The notes below the pieces were generated by a model that worked only from the letters and a program-made list of their open reading frames with translations, was not told where the DNA came from and did no database searches. The translations under genes and the position numbers were made by a program. 64,000 bases of DNA from CF-118 sp035934385 (GTDB lineage: Bacteria; Chloroflexota; Dormibacteria; Dormibacterales; Dormibacteraceae), in contig DASYXY010000064.1 in the NCBI GenBank assembly GCA_035934385.1, positions 27,652-91,651 on the forward strand, in the 5' to 3' direction. Below are positions 52,968-61,225 of this stretch, piece after piece. Within the stretch, counting starts at the first letter, position 1. Each line of letters begins with the position of its first letter.

Positions 52968-53769
52968 TTCGATCGTCACGAGGGTCGATCACGTCTTCGT
53001 GCCGCTGGTCGATGCGGCCAAGGCCCACGCCTTTCTGACCCAGGCGCTCGGGCTGCCGGTCGCTTGGCCTTACGGCGACTACGGCGCCTTCAGCAGCGGC
53101 GGAACGGTGCTCGGAAGCATCAACCTCGAGGTCATTGAAAGCCGCACCACCATGCGTGCGTTGTGCGCCACGCGGCCCGCCCGGATCAGGGGCATCGCAT
53201 TCGACCCCGATGGAGCCGCGGATTCGGACCTGCTCGACACAATGGATCGCCGCTCCATCGCGCACTCGCCGCCGATGCCTTTCCCCGCGTGGACCAACGT
53301 GCTGTTGCCGGATATCGTGGACGCCGGCACGCTCGTCTTTCTGTGCGACTACCACCGCCCCGAAGCAAGGGACGTGGCGGCCCGTCATGCGGCGTTAGCT
53401 CGGACCGGGGGTGGCCTCTTGGGACTCGTGGACGCGGAGGAGATCGTCATCGGGTCGCCTGACCCGAGCTCAGCTGCTTCGCGCTGGCAAAGAATTCTCG
53501 GCCCGCTCGACGAAGACACGGGTTCCTGGAAATTCGCTAAGGGCCCCGCGATAAGGATTGTCGAAGCCTCGGACGATACGGTCGAGCATTTGGTTCTCAA
53601 CGTAGCTTCGCTCGAACTCGCCGCGGCGCATCTCAAGGACCTGGGCGCCGAAATCGAGGTAGAGGATTCCTCGGTCAATGCTCAGCTTCGTCAATTGGCG
53701 GACCTGGAGCTGGTGCTTCGTCAGAGCTCGATGGTGGAGCCGGCTCCTTTCGCGAGCGCTTCCTTGTAG
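52954..53769 (+). CDS. VOC superfamily (glyoxalase/bleomycin resistance-like) protein
   Basis: A 271-residue protein with two VOC modules: VDHVFVPLVDAAKAHAFL with the first metal His, and the second from DTVEHLVLNVASLELAAAHL with another His. TTG 52954 is within the flavoprotein gene. The 3' end overlaps the convergent ornithine-cyclodeaminase-like gene by 49 bases. The reaction is unknown; ring-opening or lactoylglutathione-type chemistry would fit a product of the flavoprotein. Confidence 0.78.
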   Translation: MSARSSIVTRVDHVFVPLVDAAKAHAFLTQALGLPVAWPYGDYGAFSSGGTVLGSINLEVIESRTTMRALCATRPARIRGIAFDPDGAADSDLLDTMDRRSIAHSPPMPFPAWTNVLLPDIVDAGTLVFLCDYHRPEARDVAARHAALARTGGGLLGLVDAEEIVIGSPDPSSAASRWQRILGPLDEDTGSWKFAKGPAIRIVEASDDTVEHLVLNVASLELAAAHLKDLGAEIEVEDSSVNAQLRQLADLELVLRQSSMVEPAPFASASL

Positions 53770-54671
53770 ACGAGGTTCGACGCGGCCAGGTCCTCGACCG
53801 CGTGGCCCATCGACTTGTACACGGTGATCTCGTCTTCGGAGCGCCGGCCGGGCCGCGTGCCCAACAGGACCTCGCCCATCTCGCTCGCTTGATCGGGGTC
53901 CATGCCGGACAGCTCCATGCAGCCTGCCGGCGGCGGGCTGAACGCTGCCGCACGAGACTCGACGAACAGGTTCGCCGCCTCCGCCAGAGCCCGGTCGAGC
54001 TCGCCGTGCGGCGCGGCGTAGCCGACCGAAGTGACGTGGGTGCCGGGCGCCACCCACTCGCGCTTCACGACCGGGGTGCTGGAGTGAGTGCACATCGCGA
54101 TCACGTCAGCGCCATGAGCGGCTGCCTCGTAGCTCTCGACAGCGCGCGCCTTCGGATGCGTGGCCGCCAGCTTTCGTGCGCTGTCAGTCGTGCGCGAGGC
54201 GACGCGGATCTCCTCGAAGTCACGCAACCGCGGAAAGATCTCGAGATGGGCGTGACCCTGCACGCCGGCGCCGATGATCGCCAGGACCCTCGAGTCCTTG
54301 CGCGCGAGGTGTCGCGTCGAAACCGCCGCCGCTCCCGCGGTCCTGATGGCCGTGATGCGCGTGCCGTCCATCACCGCGACGGGCGATCCTGTCGCAGGGT
54401 CGAAGAGCGCGATCAGCGCCTGGTGCGAAGGTAGGCCCGCCGCGTCGTTCTGCGGGAAGACTGAGACGAGCTTCACTCCGAGGCCCAGACCGGCGCCGTA
54501 GCCCGGCATCGTGCCCAGCCAGCCGCCGTGCTCCGCCGTGACGGCCGTGCGGCCGGGCACCTCGACCTTGCCGGAGCTGAGGGCGCGAAAGCCTTCTTCG
54601 AGCGAGTCGAGCAGGCGGTCCAGGTCGAGCAGTGCGGTCACATCGGCCTGGCTGAGCATCAGCACCTTCAT
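53721..54671 (-). CDS. Ornithine cyclodeaminase / mu-crystallin family protein
   Basis: A 316-residue NAD(P)-binding protein. MLSQADVTALLDLDRLLDSLEEGF starts the family; LGVKLVSVFPQN has the substrate Lys; GTRITAIRTAGAAAVSTRHLA and IIGAGVQGHAHLEIF mark the cofactor site. Members include ornithine cyclodeaminase, alanine dehydrogenase and EutC of ectoine utilisation. ATG 54671 is only three bases from the divergent M20 ATG, and TACAGT lies seven bases upstream, suggesting a leaderless message. Adjacent to a DoeA-like gene, an ectoine-related role is plausible. Confidence 0.86.
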   Translation of the reverse strand: MKVLMLSQADVTALLDLDRLLDSLEEGFRALSSGKVEVPGRTAVTAEHGGWLGTMPGYGAGLGLGVKLVSVFPQNDAAGLPSHQALIALFDPATGSPVAVMDGTRITAIRTAGAAAVSTRHLARKDSRVLAIIGAGVQGHAHLEIFPRLRDFEEIRVASRTTDSARKLAATHPKARAVESYEAAAHGADVIAMCTHSSTPVVKREWVAPGTHVTSVGYAAPHGELDRALAEAANLFVESRAAAFSPPPAGCMELSGMDPDQASEMGEVLLGTRPGRRSEDEITVYKSMGHAVEDLAASNLVYKEALAKGAGSTIEL

Positions 54672-54674
54672 TTG

Positions 54675-55808
54675 ATGGACTGTATCCGTATGGAGGCGCG
54701 GGGGATCCTCGAGCGGCTCGTGCGCATCCCTTCGCCCACCGGCCGCGAGCAGGCCGCCGCGGAAGCTCTCGCGAGTTGGTGCAAGGACGCGGGCCTCGAA
54801 GTCTCGATGCAGGAGGTCGAGCCCGGCCGGCCCAATGTGCTGGCGTCGTGGCGCGTCGGGCGCGGGCCGCATCTACTGCTGACCGGCCACATCGACACCG
54901 TTCCAGTCGGCGAGGGATGGACGCGCGACCCGTATGGCGCCGAGGTCGCGGACGGTCGCGTACACGGACGCGGCGCCTGCGACATGAAGGGCGGGCTGGC
55001 GGCGATGCTCGGAGCGATCCTCGCGCTGCGAACACGCGGCGAGCAGCCGGCTGGCGACGTGACGCTGGCAGCGGTGGTAGGGGAGGAGGAGGACTCGGCC
55101 GGCACGCGCGCGATGGTGAAACGGGGCATCAAGGCCGATCGCGCTGTGCTGGCGGAGCCGACGGCGTTGCATCTCGTGGTGGCCAACCGCGGCCTCCTCA
55201 ACTACCGGATCGTCGTCAAGGGCGCGTCGGCGCACGCGTCGGCGCCGGCGCTTGGTCGCAACGCGGTCACGGCCGCGGCGAGGCTCGCGCTCGAGCTGGA
55301 GGCGACGGGAGACCGCTTGAGCACGCGCTCGCATGAAGTCTTCGGACCGCCGAGCCTCACGGTCGGCACCATGCACGGCGGGACGCGGCCTTACGTCGTG
55401 CCGGATCGCTGCGAGATCGAAGTCGACCGGCGGCTGAATCCTGGCGAGACCGCCGGGCAGGTGGAGGACGAGCTGCAAGATGCGATCGCCCGCGTGCGGG
55501 AAAGGCTGCCCTGGCTCGAGGCGGAGGTCATCGCCGGTCCGGACTACCTCCCATTCGAGATCCCGCGAGACCACGAGCTCGTGCGCTCGATGAGCACGGC
55601 GATGGAGGCCGCCGGCCTACCGCCGCGCATCTCATCGTGGCGCGCTGCCAGCGACGCGGGCTTCCTGGTCCGCGGCGCGGGGATACCATGCGTCCTGTTC
55701 GGGCCCGGCGACATCGAGCAGGCCGCGCACCGGCCCGACGAATGGGTAGACCTCGACGACCTCGACGTCGCGCAGCGCGTGTTCGAGCACCTGATGCTGG
55801 GCGGGTAG
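54675..55808 (+). CDS. M20 family metallo-deacylase (ArgE/DapE/carboxypeptidase G2-like)
   Basis: A 377-residue di-zinc hydrolase. The metal ligands are His in LLTGHIDTVP, Asp in GACDMKGGLA and Glu in VVGEEEDSAG. The dimerisation domain (RGLLNYRIVVKGASAHAS) follows. Members deacylate N-acyl amino acids. ATG 54675 or ATG 54690 (M-E-A-R-G-I-L) may be the start. It is first in a six-gene plus operon with the DoeA-like gene 15 bases after its stop, so it could remove the acetyl group from the ectoine hydrolase product. Confidence 0.88.
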   Translation: MDCIRMEARGILERLVRIPSPTGREQAAAEALASWCKDAGLEVSMQEVEPGRPNVLASWRVGRGPHLLLTGHIDTVPVGEGWTRDPYGAEVADGRVHGRGACDMKGGLAAMLGAILALRTRGEQPAGDVTLAAVVGEEEDSAGTRAMVKRGIKADRAVLAEPTALHLVVANRGLLNYRIVVKGASAHASAPALGRNAVTAAARLALELEATGDRLSTRSHEVFGPPSLTVGTMHGGTRPYVVPDRCEIEVDRRLNPGETAGQVEDELQDAIARVRERLPWLEAEVIAGPDYLPFEIPRDHELVRSMSTAMEAAGLPPRISSWRAASDAGFLVRGAGIPCVLFGPGDIEQAAHRPDEWVDLDDLDVAQRVFEHLMLGG

Positions 55809-55823
55809 CGGAGGAGGTGGCGG

Positions 55824-56996
55824 ATGGCGGCGTTCCCTGACGAGGAGTACTCGGAAAGGCTCGCGCGGACGCGCACCAGGATGGCCGAAGCCGGCGTCGA
55901 CGTCTTGCTCATCACCGACCCGGCGAACATGAACTACCTGACCGGCTACGACGCTTGGTCCTTCTACGTCCCGCAGGCCGTGATCGTGCCCGCGGCGAAA
56001 CAGGCGCCTTTCTGGTACGGCCGTGGCATGGACGCACAGTCGGCGGTGCTGACCACCACGTTGCCGCGGGACCACATCCTCAGCTACGCCGACGACTACG
56101 TCGAGAACCCGGCCAAGCACCCGTTCGAGCACCTCGCGTCGGAGCTCGCCGAGCGTGGGTTCGAGCGCGCGCGCATCGGCTACGAGGGCAACGCTTACTT
56201 CTTCACCGCGCGCAACTTGCAGGTTCTTACCGAGTCGCTGCCCCACGCGAAGTTCGCCGACATCGACCTGATGGTCAACTGGGTGCGCACCGTCAAGTCG
56301 GCGCGCGAGATCGAGGTCTTCAGGCAGGCGGCGCGGATCATCGAGAGCGTGATGCAAGTCGCGATCGACGCGGTCAACGTCGGCACGCGCCAGTGCGACG
56401 CTGCCGCGCTCATCTCCGAAGCTCAGATCCGAGGCACAAAGGATTTCGGAGGCGATGCGCCGGCCAATCCGCCGTCGATCCTCAGCGCGGAGAACGCGGC
56501 CACCCCGCACGCCTCTTGGTCGGACAAGCCATTCCGGCGCGACACGGCGACGTGCCTCGAGCTGAGCGGCTGCCGGCTCCGCTACCACTGCGCCATGTCC
56601 CGCACCGTCTACCTGGGCAAGCCGCCCGCCGACCTGCTCCGGGTGGCCGAGGCCACCAAAGAGGGCTATGAGGCTGCGCTGGAGACCGTCAGGCCCGGCG
56701 CGCTCTGCAGCGACGTGGCCGCTTCGTGGACGAGGACCATCAGCAAGCACGGCCTCACCAAGCCGTCGCGCATCGGCTACTCGATCGGCGTGAACTACCC
56801 TCCGAACTGGGCCGACCACACCGCGAGCCTGCGCGAGATCGATACGACGGTGATGGAGCCGAACATGGTCTTTCACCTCATGCTCGGAATGTGGATGGAG
56901 GGCTGGGGCTTCGAGCTCAGCGACTGCTTCCGAGTGACTGAGACCGGTCACGAGGTGTTCGCGAACTTCCCACGTCAGCTCTTCGTGAAGGAGTGA
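55824..56996 (+). CDS. doeA: Ectoine hydrolase DoeA-like M24 family protein
   Basis: A 390-residue creatinase/prolidase-fold protein. ITDPANMNYLTGYDAWSFYV, PFWYGRGMDAQSAVL, the ELSGCRLRYHCAMSRTVYLG segment, IGYSIGVNYPPNW and the end FANFPRQLFVKE match ectoine hydrolase DoeA (EutD) as I know it. The usual M24 metal Asp pair is not evident, as in that group. DoeA opens the ectoine ring to N-acetyl-diaminobutyrate. ATG 55824 has GGAGG before it. A prolidase- or creatinase-like activity cannot be excluded. Confidence 0.82.
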   Translation: MAAFPDEEYSERLARTRTRMAEAGVDVLLITDPANMNYLTGYDAWSFYVPQAVIVPAAKQAPFWYGRGMDAQSAVLTTTLPRDHILSYADDYVENPAKHPFEHLASELAERGFERARIGYEGNAYFFTARNLQVLTESLPHAKFADIDLMVNWVRTVKSAREIEVFRQAARIIESVMQVAIDAVNVGTRQCDAAALISEAQIRGTKDFGGDAPANPPSILSAENAATPHASWSDKPFRRDTATCLELSGCRLRYHCAMSRTVYLGKPPADLLRVAEATKEGYEAALETVRPGALCSDVAASWTRTISKHGLTKPSRIGYSIGVNYPPNWADHTASLREIDTTVMEPNMVFHLMLGMWMEGWGFELSDCFRVTETGHEVFANFPRQLFVKE

Positions 56997-57718
56997 GCTC
57001 ACCGCTCGCCGTGGTGACCGGCGGATCACGCGGAATCGGTCGTGCGTTCGTGCTCGAGGCTGTCAGGCGCGGCCATCGCGTCGTGTTCAGCTTTAGAAGC
57101 CGCGACGCGGATGCGGCCGAAACCGTGGAGCTGGCCGCCGCGCTGGGCGGCGAGGCCGTGAGCGTGAAAGCCGACCTGGAAAAATTCGAGGATGTGGACG
57201 CGGTGATCGGCGCCGCTCGCGCGCAGGGCCAGGTTGGCCTGCTCGTCAACAACGCCGGCATCGGCGAGGAGTTCACGCTGGAGCAGCTGACACGCGAGGG
57301 CTGGGAGCGATCGATCGCGGTCAACCTCACCGCGCCGACGTTCCTTGCCAAGGCCTTCAAGTCCGACCTCATCGCGCAGCGCGGAGCGATCCTGAATGTG
57401 AGCAGCGACGGCGGCGTGGCGGGCTCGCTGCACGGCGCGCCATACGGCGCCACCAAGGCGGGCATCATCGGCCTGACCAAGACCCTCGCGCGCGAGCTCG
57501 CCCCGCACGTACGCGTCAACGCCATCGCGCCGGGGCCGGTCGCGACCGAGATGTGGTACGCCATCGACCCCGCGGTGCAGGAGCAGGTGATGGAGCGCGA
57601 GATGCCGCTCAAGCGCATCGCTCAGCCAGAGGACATCGCGCGCGCCGGCCTCGACATCGCGTCCTGGCCGGACGCGTCGGGGATCGTTGTCCTGCTGGAC
57701 GGCGGAAGGATCATGTGA
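56993..57718 (+). CDS. SDR family oxidoreductase
   Basis: A 241-residue SDR with TGGSRGIG near residues 9-16, LLVNNAGIG, Ser in NVSSDGGVAG and Y-x3-K in APYGATKAG. FSFRSRD after the second strand points to NADP(H). GTG 56993 overlaps the DoeA-like stop as GTGA and its own stop overlaps the next start. The final segment ends in GIVVLLDGGRIM. Confidence 0.9.
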   Translation: MSSPLAVVTGGSRGIGRAFVLEAVRRGHRVVFSFRSRDADAAETVELAAALGGEAVSVKADLEKFEDVDAVIGAARAQGQVGLLVNNAGIGEEFTLEQLTREGWERSIAVNLTAPTFLAKAFKSDLIAQRGAILNVSSDGGVAGSLHGAPYGATKAGIIGLTKTLARELAPHVRVNAIAPGPVATEMWYAIDPAVQEQVMEREMPLKRIAQPEDIARAGLDIASWPDASGIVVLLDGGRIM

Positions 57719-58878
57719 GCATGGCCGCCGACGTCGCGGTCGTCGGGCTGGGCGCCATGGGCAGCATGGCCGCGTGGCGGCTTGCGTCCCGGGGCGCGCG
57801 CGTCATCGGCTTCGACCGCTACGACCCTCCGCACACGATGGGCTCGTCGCACGGACAGTCGCGCATCATCCGCAGCGCCTATTACGAGGGGCCGGGCTAC
57901 GTGCCGCTGGTGCGCGAAGCCTTCGACCTGTGGCGCGTGCTGGAGCGCGAGTCGGGCGAGTCCATCCTGACGATGACCGGCGCGTTGATGATCGGGCCGC
58001 CGGATTCAGAGCTCGTGTCGGGCTCGCTGCTGTCGGCCCGTGAATGGGGTCTCGAGCACGAGGTCCTGCAGCCCGCTGACGTGGCGCGACGCTTTCCGCG
58101 CTACCGGCTCCGCGGCGATGAGATCGCGGTGTACGACATCGCGGCGGGTTTCGTGAGGCCGGAGAAGGGCGTCGCCGCGGCGCTCGGTCGAGCTCGGGCG
58201 CTCGGCGCGACGGTCCATACCGGCACTGCGGTCGAACGTGTGGAGCCGGGCGCCGTGCATGCGGCGGGAAAGGCCTGGCGCGTGGACCACGTCATCGTGT
58301 GCGTGGGCGCGTGGAACGCCACCGGCCTGGTGCCCGGGCTGGACATGCCGCTCGAGGTCACGCGCCAGTGCATGGTGTGGTTCCGGCCGCGGACGCCGTC
58401 GCTGCACACGCCGGAAGCCGCCCCGGTTTTCGTGCACGGGACGACCGGCGACGCCATCCACGCGTACGGTTTCCCATCGGTCGACGGCGAAACGGTGAAG
58501 ATCGGGGTCTCCGACGACGACCTACCGCAGCACCCGGACGCGATCGACCGCGTCGTGCACCCGGCCGACCTCGAGCCCGCGGTGCGGTACGTCGCAACTG
58601 CGCTGCCTGACCTCGACCCTGAACCAGTTCGTTCGGTGGTCTGCCTGCAGGAGAATTCGCCCGACCGCCATTTCGTGATCGGCACGCTGGCGCCCGGTCT
58701 CAGCGTCCTGGGCGGCTTTTCAGGCCACGGCTTCAAGTTCGCGCCGGTGATCGGCGACGTCGCGGCCGATCTAGCCCTCGACGGCGGCACGTCGCGGCCG
58801 ATCGAACAGTTCGCGCCGAACCGTTTTGCGAACCCTCACCCTGCCCTCTCCCAGAGGGAGAGGGAAACGCGCGTATGA
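57715..58878 (+). CDS. solA: N-methyl amino acid oxidase (SolA/monomeric sarcosine oxidase-like), covalent FAD
   Basis: A 387-residue flavoprotein oxidising N-methyl or secondary amines. VAVVGLGAMGSMAAWRLASRG is the FAD motif at residues 7-27. VVCLQENSPDRHFVIG has the Cys that in this family binds FAD covalently, and FSGHGFKFAPVIGD is the flavin-contact end. The start is GTG 57715 (GTGA overlap) or ATG 57721. The last 15 residues (NPHPALSQRERETRV) are encoded by the family B repeat and lie beyond the fold. Confidence 0.88.
   Translation: MSMAADVAVVGLGAMGSMAAWRLASRGARVIGFDRYDPPHTMGSSHGQSRIIRSAYYEGPGYVPLVREAFDLWRVLERESGESILTMTGALMIGPPDSELVSGSLLSAREWGLEHEVLQPADVARRFPRYRLRGDEIAVYDIAAGFVRPEKGVAAALGRARALGATVHTGTAVERVEPGAVHAAGKAWRVDHVIVCVGAWNATGLVPGLDMPLEVTRQCMVWFRPRTPSLHTPEAAPVFVHGTTGDAIHAYGFPSVDGETVKIGVSDDDLPQHPDAIDRVVHPADLEPAVRYVATALPDLDPEPVRSVVCLQENSPDRHFVIGTLAPGLSVLGGFSGHGFKFAPVIGDVAADLALDGGTSRPIEQFAPNRFANPHPALSQRERETRV
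58833..58864. repeat. Family B hairpin repeat inside the 3' end of the solA-like gene
   Basis: CCCTCACCCTG precedes CCCTCTCCC (58844-58852), which pairs with GGGAGAGGG (58856-58864) over AGA. It ends 11 bases before the ATG of the next gene and is translated as the C-terminal tail of the oxidase. Confidence 0.75.
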
Positions 58879-60101
58879 AGGTGATTGTCGTCGGCGCCGG
58901 CCTCTCGGGCCTCGTCGCGGCCACTGAGATCCAGGCCGCGGGCCACGAGGTCACAGTGCTCGAGGCTCGCGACCGCGTCGGCGGGCGCGTGTTCACCATG
59001 CGCGAAGGATTCGCCGAAGGCCAGTTCGCGGACATCGGCGCCGAGATCATCTACCACGGCCAGCACAACATCGCCGACCTGTGCGCGAAGCACGGCGTCG
59101 AGCTCAGCGACGAGTTCAGCCTCGGCACCGACGTGCCGGACCTGATCTTCGCCGGCGAACGCCTCGACCGCTCCGCCGCGGCGGAGATCGTGAACGAGCT
59201 CCGTGCCGCGGTCAAAAAGACGAAGCCGAGGCACTACGAGTCCGTGGCCCAATGGCTTCGCCGCGCGCGGGTGTCCCAGCCGGCCGAGCTCCTGCTGGCC
59301 GCGATCGCGCAGTCCACGCCTGCTGCGCCGCTGCGCACCGCCGACGCGCAGGAGCTCAACGTCGAGCTGTCGTGGGGCGAGGCGTACCGCAAGATCAAGG
59401 GCGGAAACGACACGCTGCCGCGAACAATCGCGAAGAAGGTCGACGTGCGGCTGCAGCGGGCGGTCCGCATAGTGGGATGGGGCGCAGCCGGCGTCACCGT
59501 GGAGACCGACCACGAGACGGTCCACGGCGATCGCGTCGTCGTCACCGTGCCCGGGCCGCTCGTCTCGGAGCTGGGCTTCGAGCCCGCGCTGCCGGCCGAC
59601 AAGGTGCGCGCGCTGCTGCAGCTGCGCTACGGCAATGCGACGCGGCTCGTGGTGCAGTACGCCGAGCGCGAGATGGTGAAAACCGCGATCGGGTCGGGCT
59701 GTTTCACGGACCGCATGCCCGGTTTCATCATGGAGCAGACGGTGCACCAGCGAGGCGAGCACATCATCGTGGCCGGCCTCGCCGCCGGCGACATCGAGCC
59801 GTCGGGCATGACTGACGCGCAGATTCTCGACGACGTCGATGCGACGATGAGCTCGGTGGTCGGAAGGCCGATCAAGCGAGTCGCCGGCTTCGTGAAGAGC
59901 TGGACGCATGACCCGTGGTCGCGCGCGGTCGTGCGCGCGCCGATCGGCGATCAGCGCGACACGGTGCTGCCTTTGATCGCTGCCCCGCTGGACGGCCGCG
60001 TCTTCTTCGCGGGCGAGCACACCGACGGCCGCGTGGGGCCGGGCGGCATGGAAGGCGCCATCAAGTCGGGCTATCGAGTCGCGCGCGAGGTGCTCGGATG
60101 A
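58875..60101 (+). CDS. Flavin monoamine oxidase family protein
   Basis: A 408-residue amine oxidase. VIVVGAGLSGLVAATEIQAAG is the FAD motif at residues 3-23, RDRVGGRVFT the second motif, DIGAEIIYHGQHN the substrate region and RVFFAGEHTDGRVGPGGMEGAIKSG the C-terminal FAD site. ATG 58875 overlaps the previous stop as ATGA. It probably deaminates a primary or secondary amine; the imine may be cleared by RidA. Confidence 0.89.
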   Translation: MKVIVVGAGLSGLVAATEIQAAGHEVTVLEARDRVGGRVFTMREGFAEGQFADIGAEIIYHGQHNIADLCAKHGVELSDEFSLGTDVPDLIFAGERLDRSAAAEIVNELRAAVKKTKPRHYESVAQWLRRARVSQPAELLLAAIAQSTPAAPLRTADAQELNVELSWGEAYRKIKGGNDTLPRTIAKKVDVRLQRAVRIVGWGAAGVTVETDHETVHGDRVVVTVPGPLVSELGFEPALPADKVRALLQLRYGNATRLVVQYAEREMVKTAIGSGCFTDRMPGFIMEQTVHQRGEHIIVAGLAAGDIEPSGMTDAQILDDVDATMSSVVGRPIKRVAGFVKSWTHDPWSRAVVRAPIGDQRDTVLPLIAAPLDGRVFFAGEHTDGRVGPGGMEGAIKSGYRVAREVLG

Positions 60102-61225
60102 CCGATCACGGCGACCGCGAGTTCCTCATGATCCCCGGGCCGGTCTCGGTGGACGACGACGTGCTCGAGGCGTTGGGCCAGCCCGTCCGGGCGCACTACG
60201 GCGATGGATGGACCGAGCTCTACAAGCGCTGCGTCGCGGGCATGAAGAAGGTGTTCAAGACATCGGGCGACGTGCATCTCATCTTCGGCCCCGGCATGGC
60301 GGCGATCGAGACATGCATCGCCAGCGTGCTCGGACCTGGCGATGAGGTGATCGTGGCCACGAACGGGCTGTTCGGCGATCGGATGGCCGACGTGGCGACG
60401 GCGAACGGGATCAAGGTGCACAGGGTACGGCCGGGACTCGCGCAGGCGGTGACCGCCGCGCGGGTGCGTGAGGCGCTCGACGAGCACCCTGGCGTGCGCG
60501 CCGTCTGCGTCGTGCACCACGAGACATCGGTCGGGGTCCTGAACGAGGTGCAAGGGATCTGCGCGGCCGCGCGCGAACGAGGCGCGCTCACGATCGTGGA
60601 CGGCATCTCGTCGGTCGGGGGCGTGCCCTTCGACATGGATAACTGGGGTGTCGACATGTGCGTCACGGTCGCCAACAAGTGCATCGGCGGCGCCATCGGC
60701 GTGGCGCCCCTGGCGGCCGGGCCGCGCGCTCTCGAGGCTCTGGCCGACGGCCGCCCGAAGGCTGCCGGCTGGTACCTCAACCTCGGTACGTGGCGAGAGT
60801 TTGCGGACAAGTGGGGCGGGTGGCATCCGCACCCGACGACCATGCCCACCAACGTCATCGAGGCCTTCGACGTGGCGCTGACGGGTTTGCTCGAGGAAGG
60901 CGTCGACAACCGGTGCCGCCGGCTTGCGGCCGCACGCGACCGCGTGCGCGATGGGTTGGAGGAGATGGGCTTTCGCATGCTGTCGCCAGTCGACATCGCG
61001 TCGCCGGTGACCACGGCCTCGTACGGATTGCCGAACATGGATCTGGCCGCTTACTCGGCCTACCTGCTGCGGGAGCACCACATCCGCATCGGCGGAGGCC
61101 TCGGCGAGCTGTCGGGCAAGATCTTCCGCGTCGGGCACATGGGCCGCGCGGCCGAGCCGGCGGCGATCGACCTCTACCTTCGCGCCACCGCGGATTACTT
61201 AGAGACCAACAACCTCAAAGCTTGA
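60098..61225 (+). CDS. Class V aminotransferase (alanine-glyoxylate / serine-pyruvate type)
   Basis: A 375-residue PLP aminotransferase. MIPGPVSVDDDVLEALGQPV is the diagnostic N-terminus, HHETSVGVLN and TIVDGISSVGG the PLP contacts, and Lys194 in TVANKCIGGAIG the Schiff base. IGGGLGELSGKIFRVGHMG closes the domain. It could move the amino group to glyoxylate or pyruvate. ATG 60098 overlaps the amine oxidase stop. Its end overlaps the convergent E2 gene by 11 bases. Confidence 0.9.
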   Translation: MTDHGDREFLMIPGPVSVDDDVLEALGQPVRAHYGDGWTELYKRCVAGMKKVFKTSGDVHLIFGPGMAAIETCIASVLGPGDEVIVATNGLFGDRMADVATANGIKVHRVRPGLAQAVTAARVREALDEHPGVRAVCVVHHETSVGVLNEVQGICAAARERGALTIVDGISSVGGVPFDMDNWGVDMCVTVANKCIGGAIGVAPLAAGPRALEALADGRPKAAGWYLNLGTWREFADKWGGWHPHPTTMPTNVIEAFDVALTGLLEEGVDNRCRRLAAARDRVRDGLEEMGFRMLSPVDIASPVTTASYGLPNMDLAAYSAYLLREHHIRIGGGLGELSGKIFRVGHMGRAAEPAAIDLYLRATADYLETNNLKA

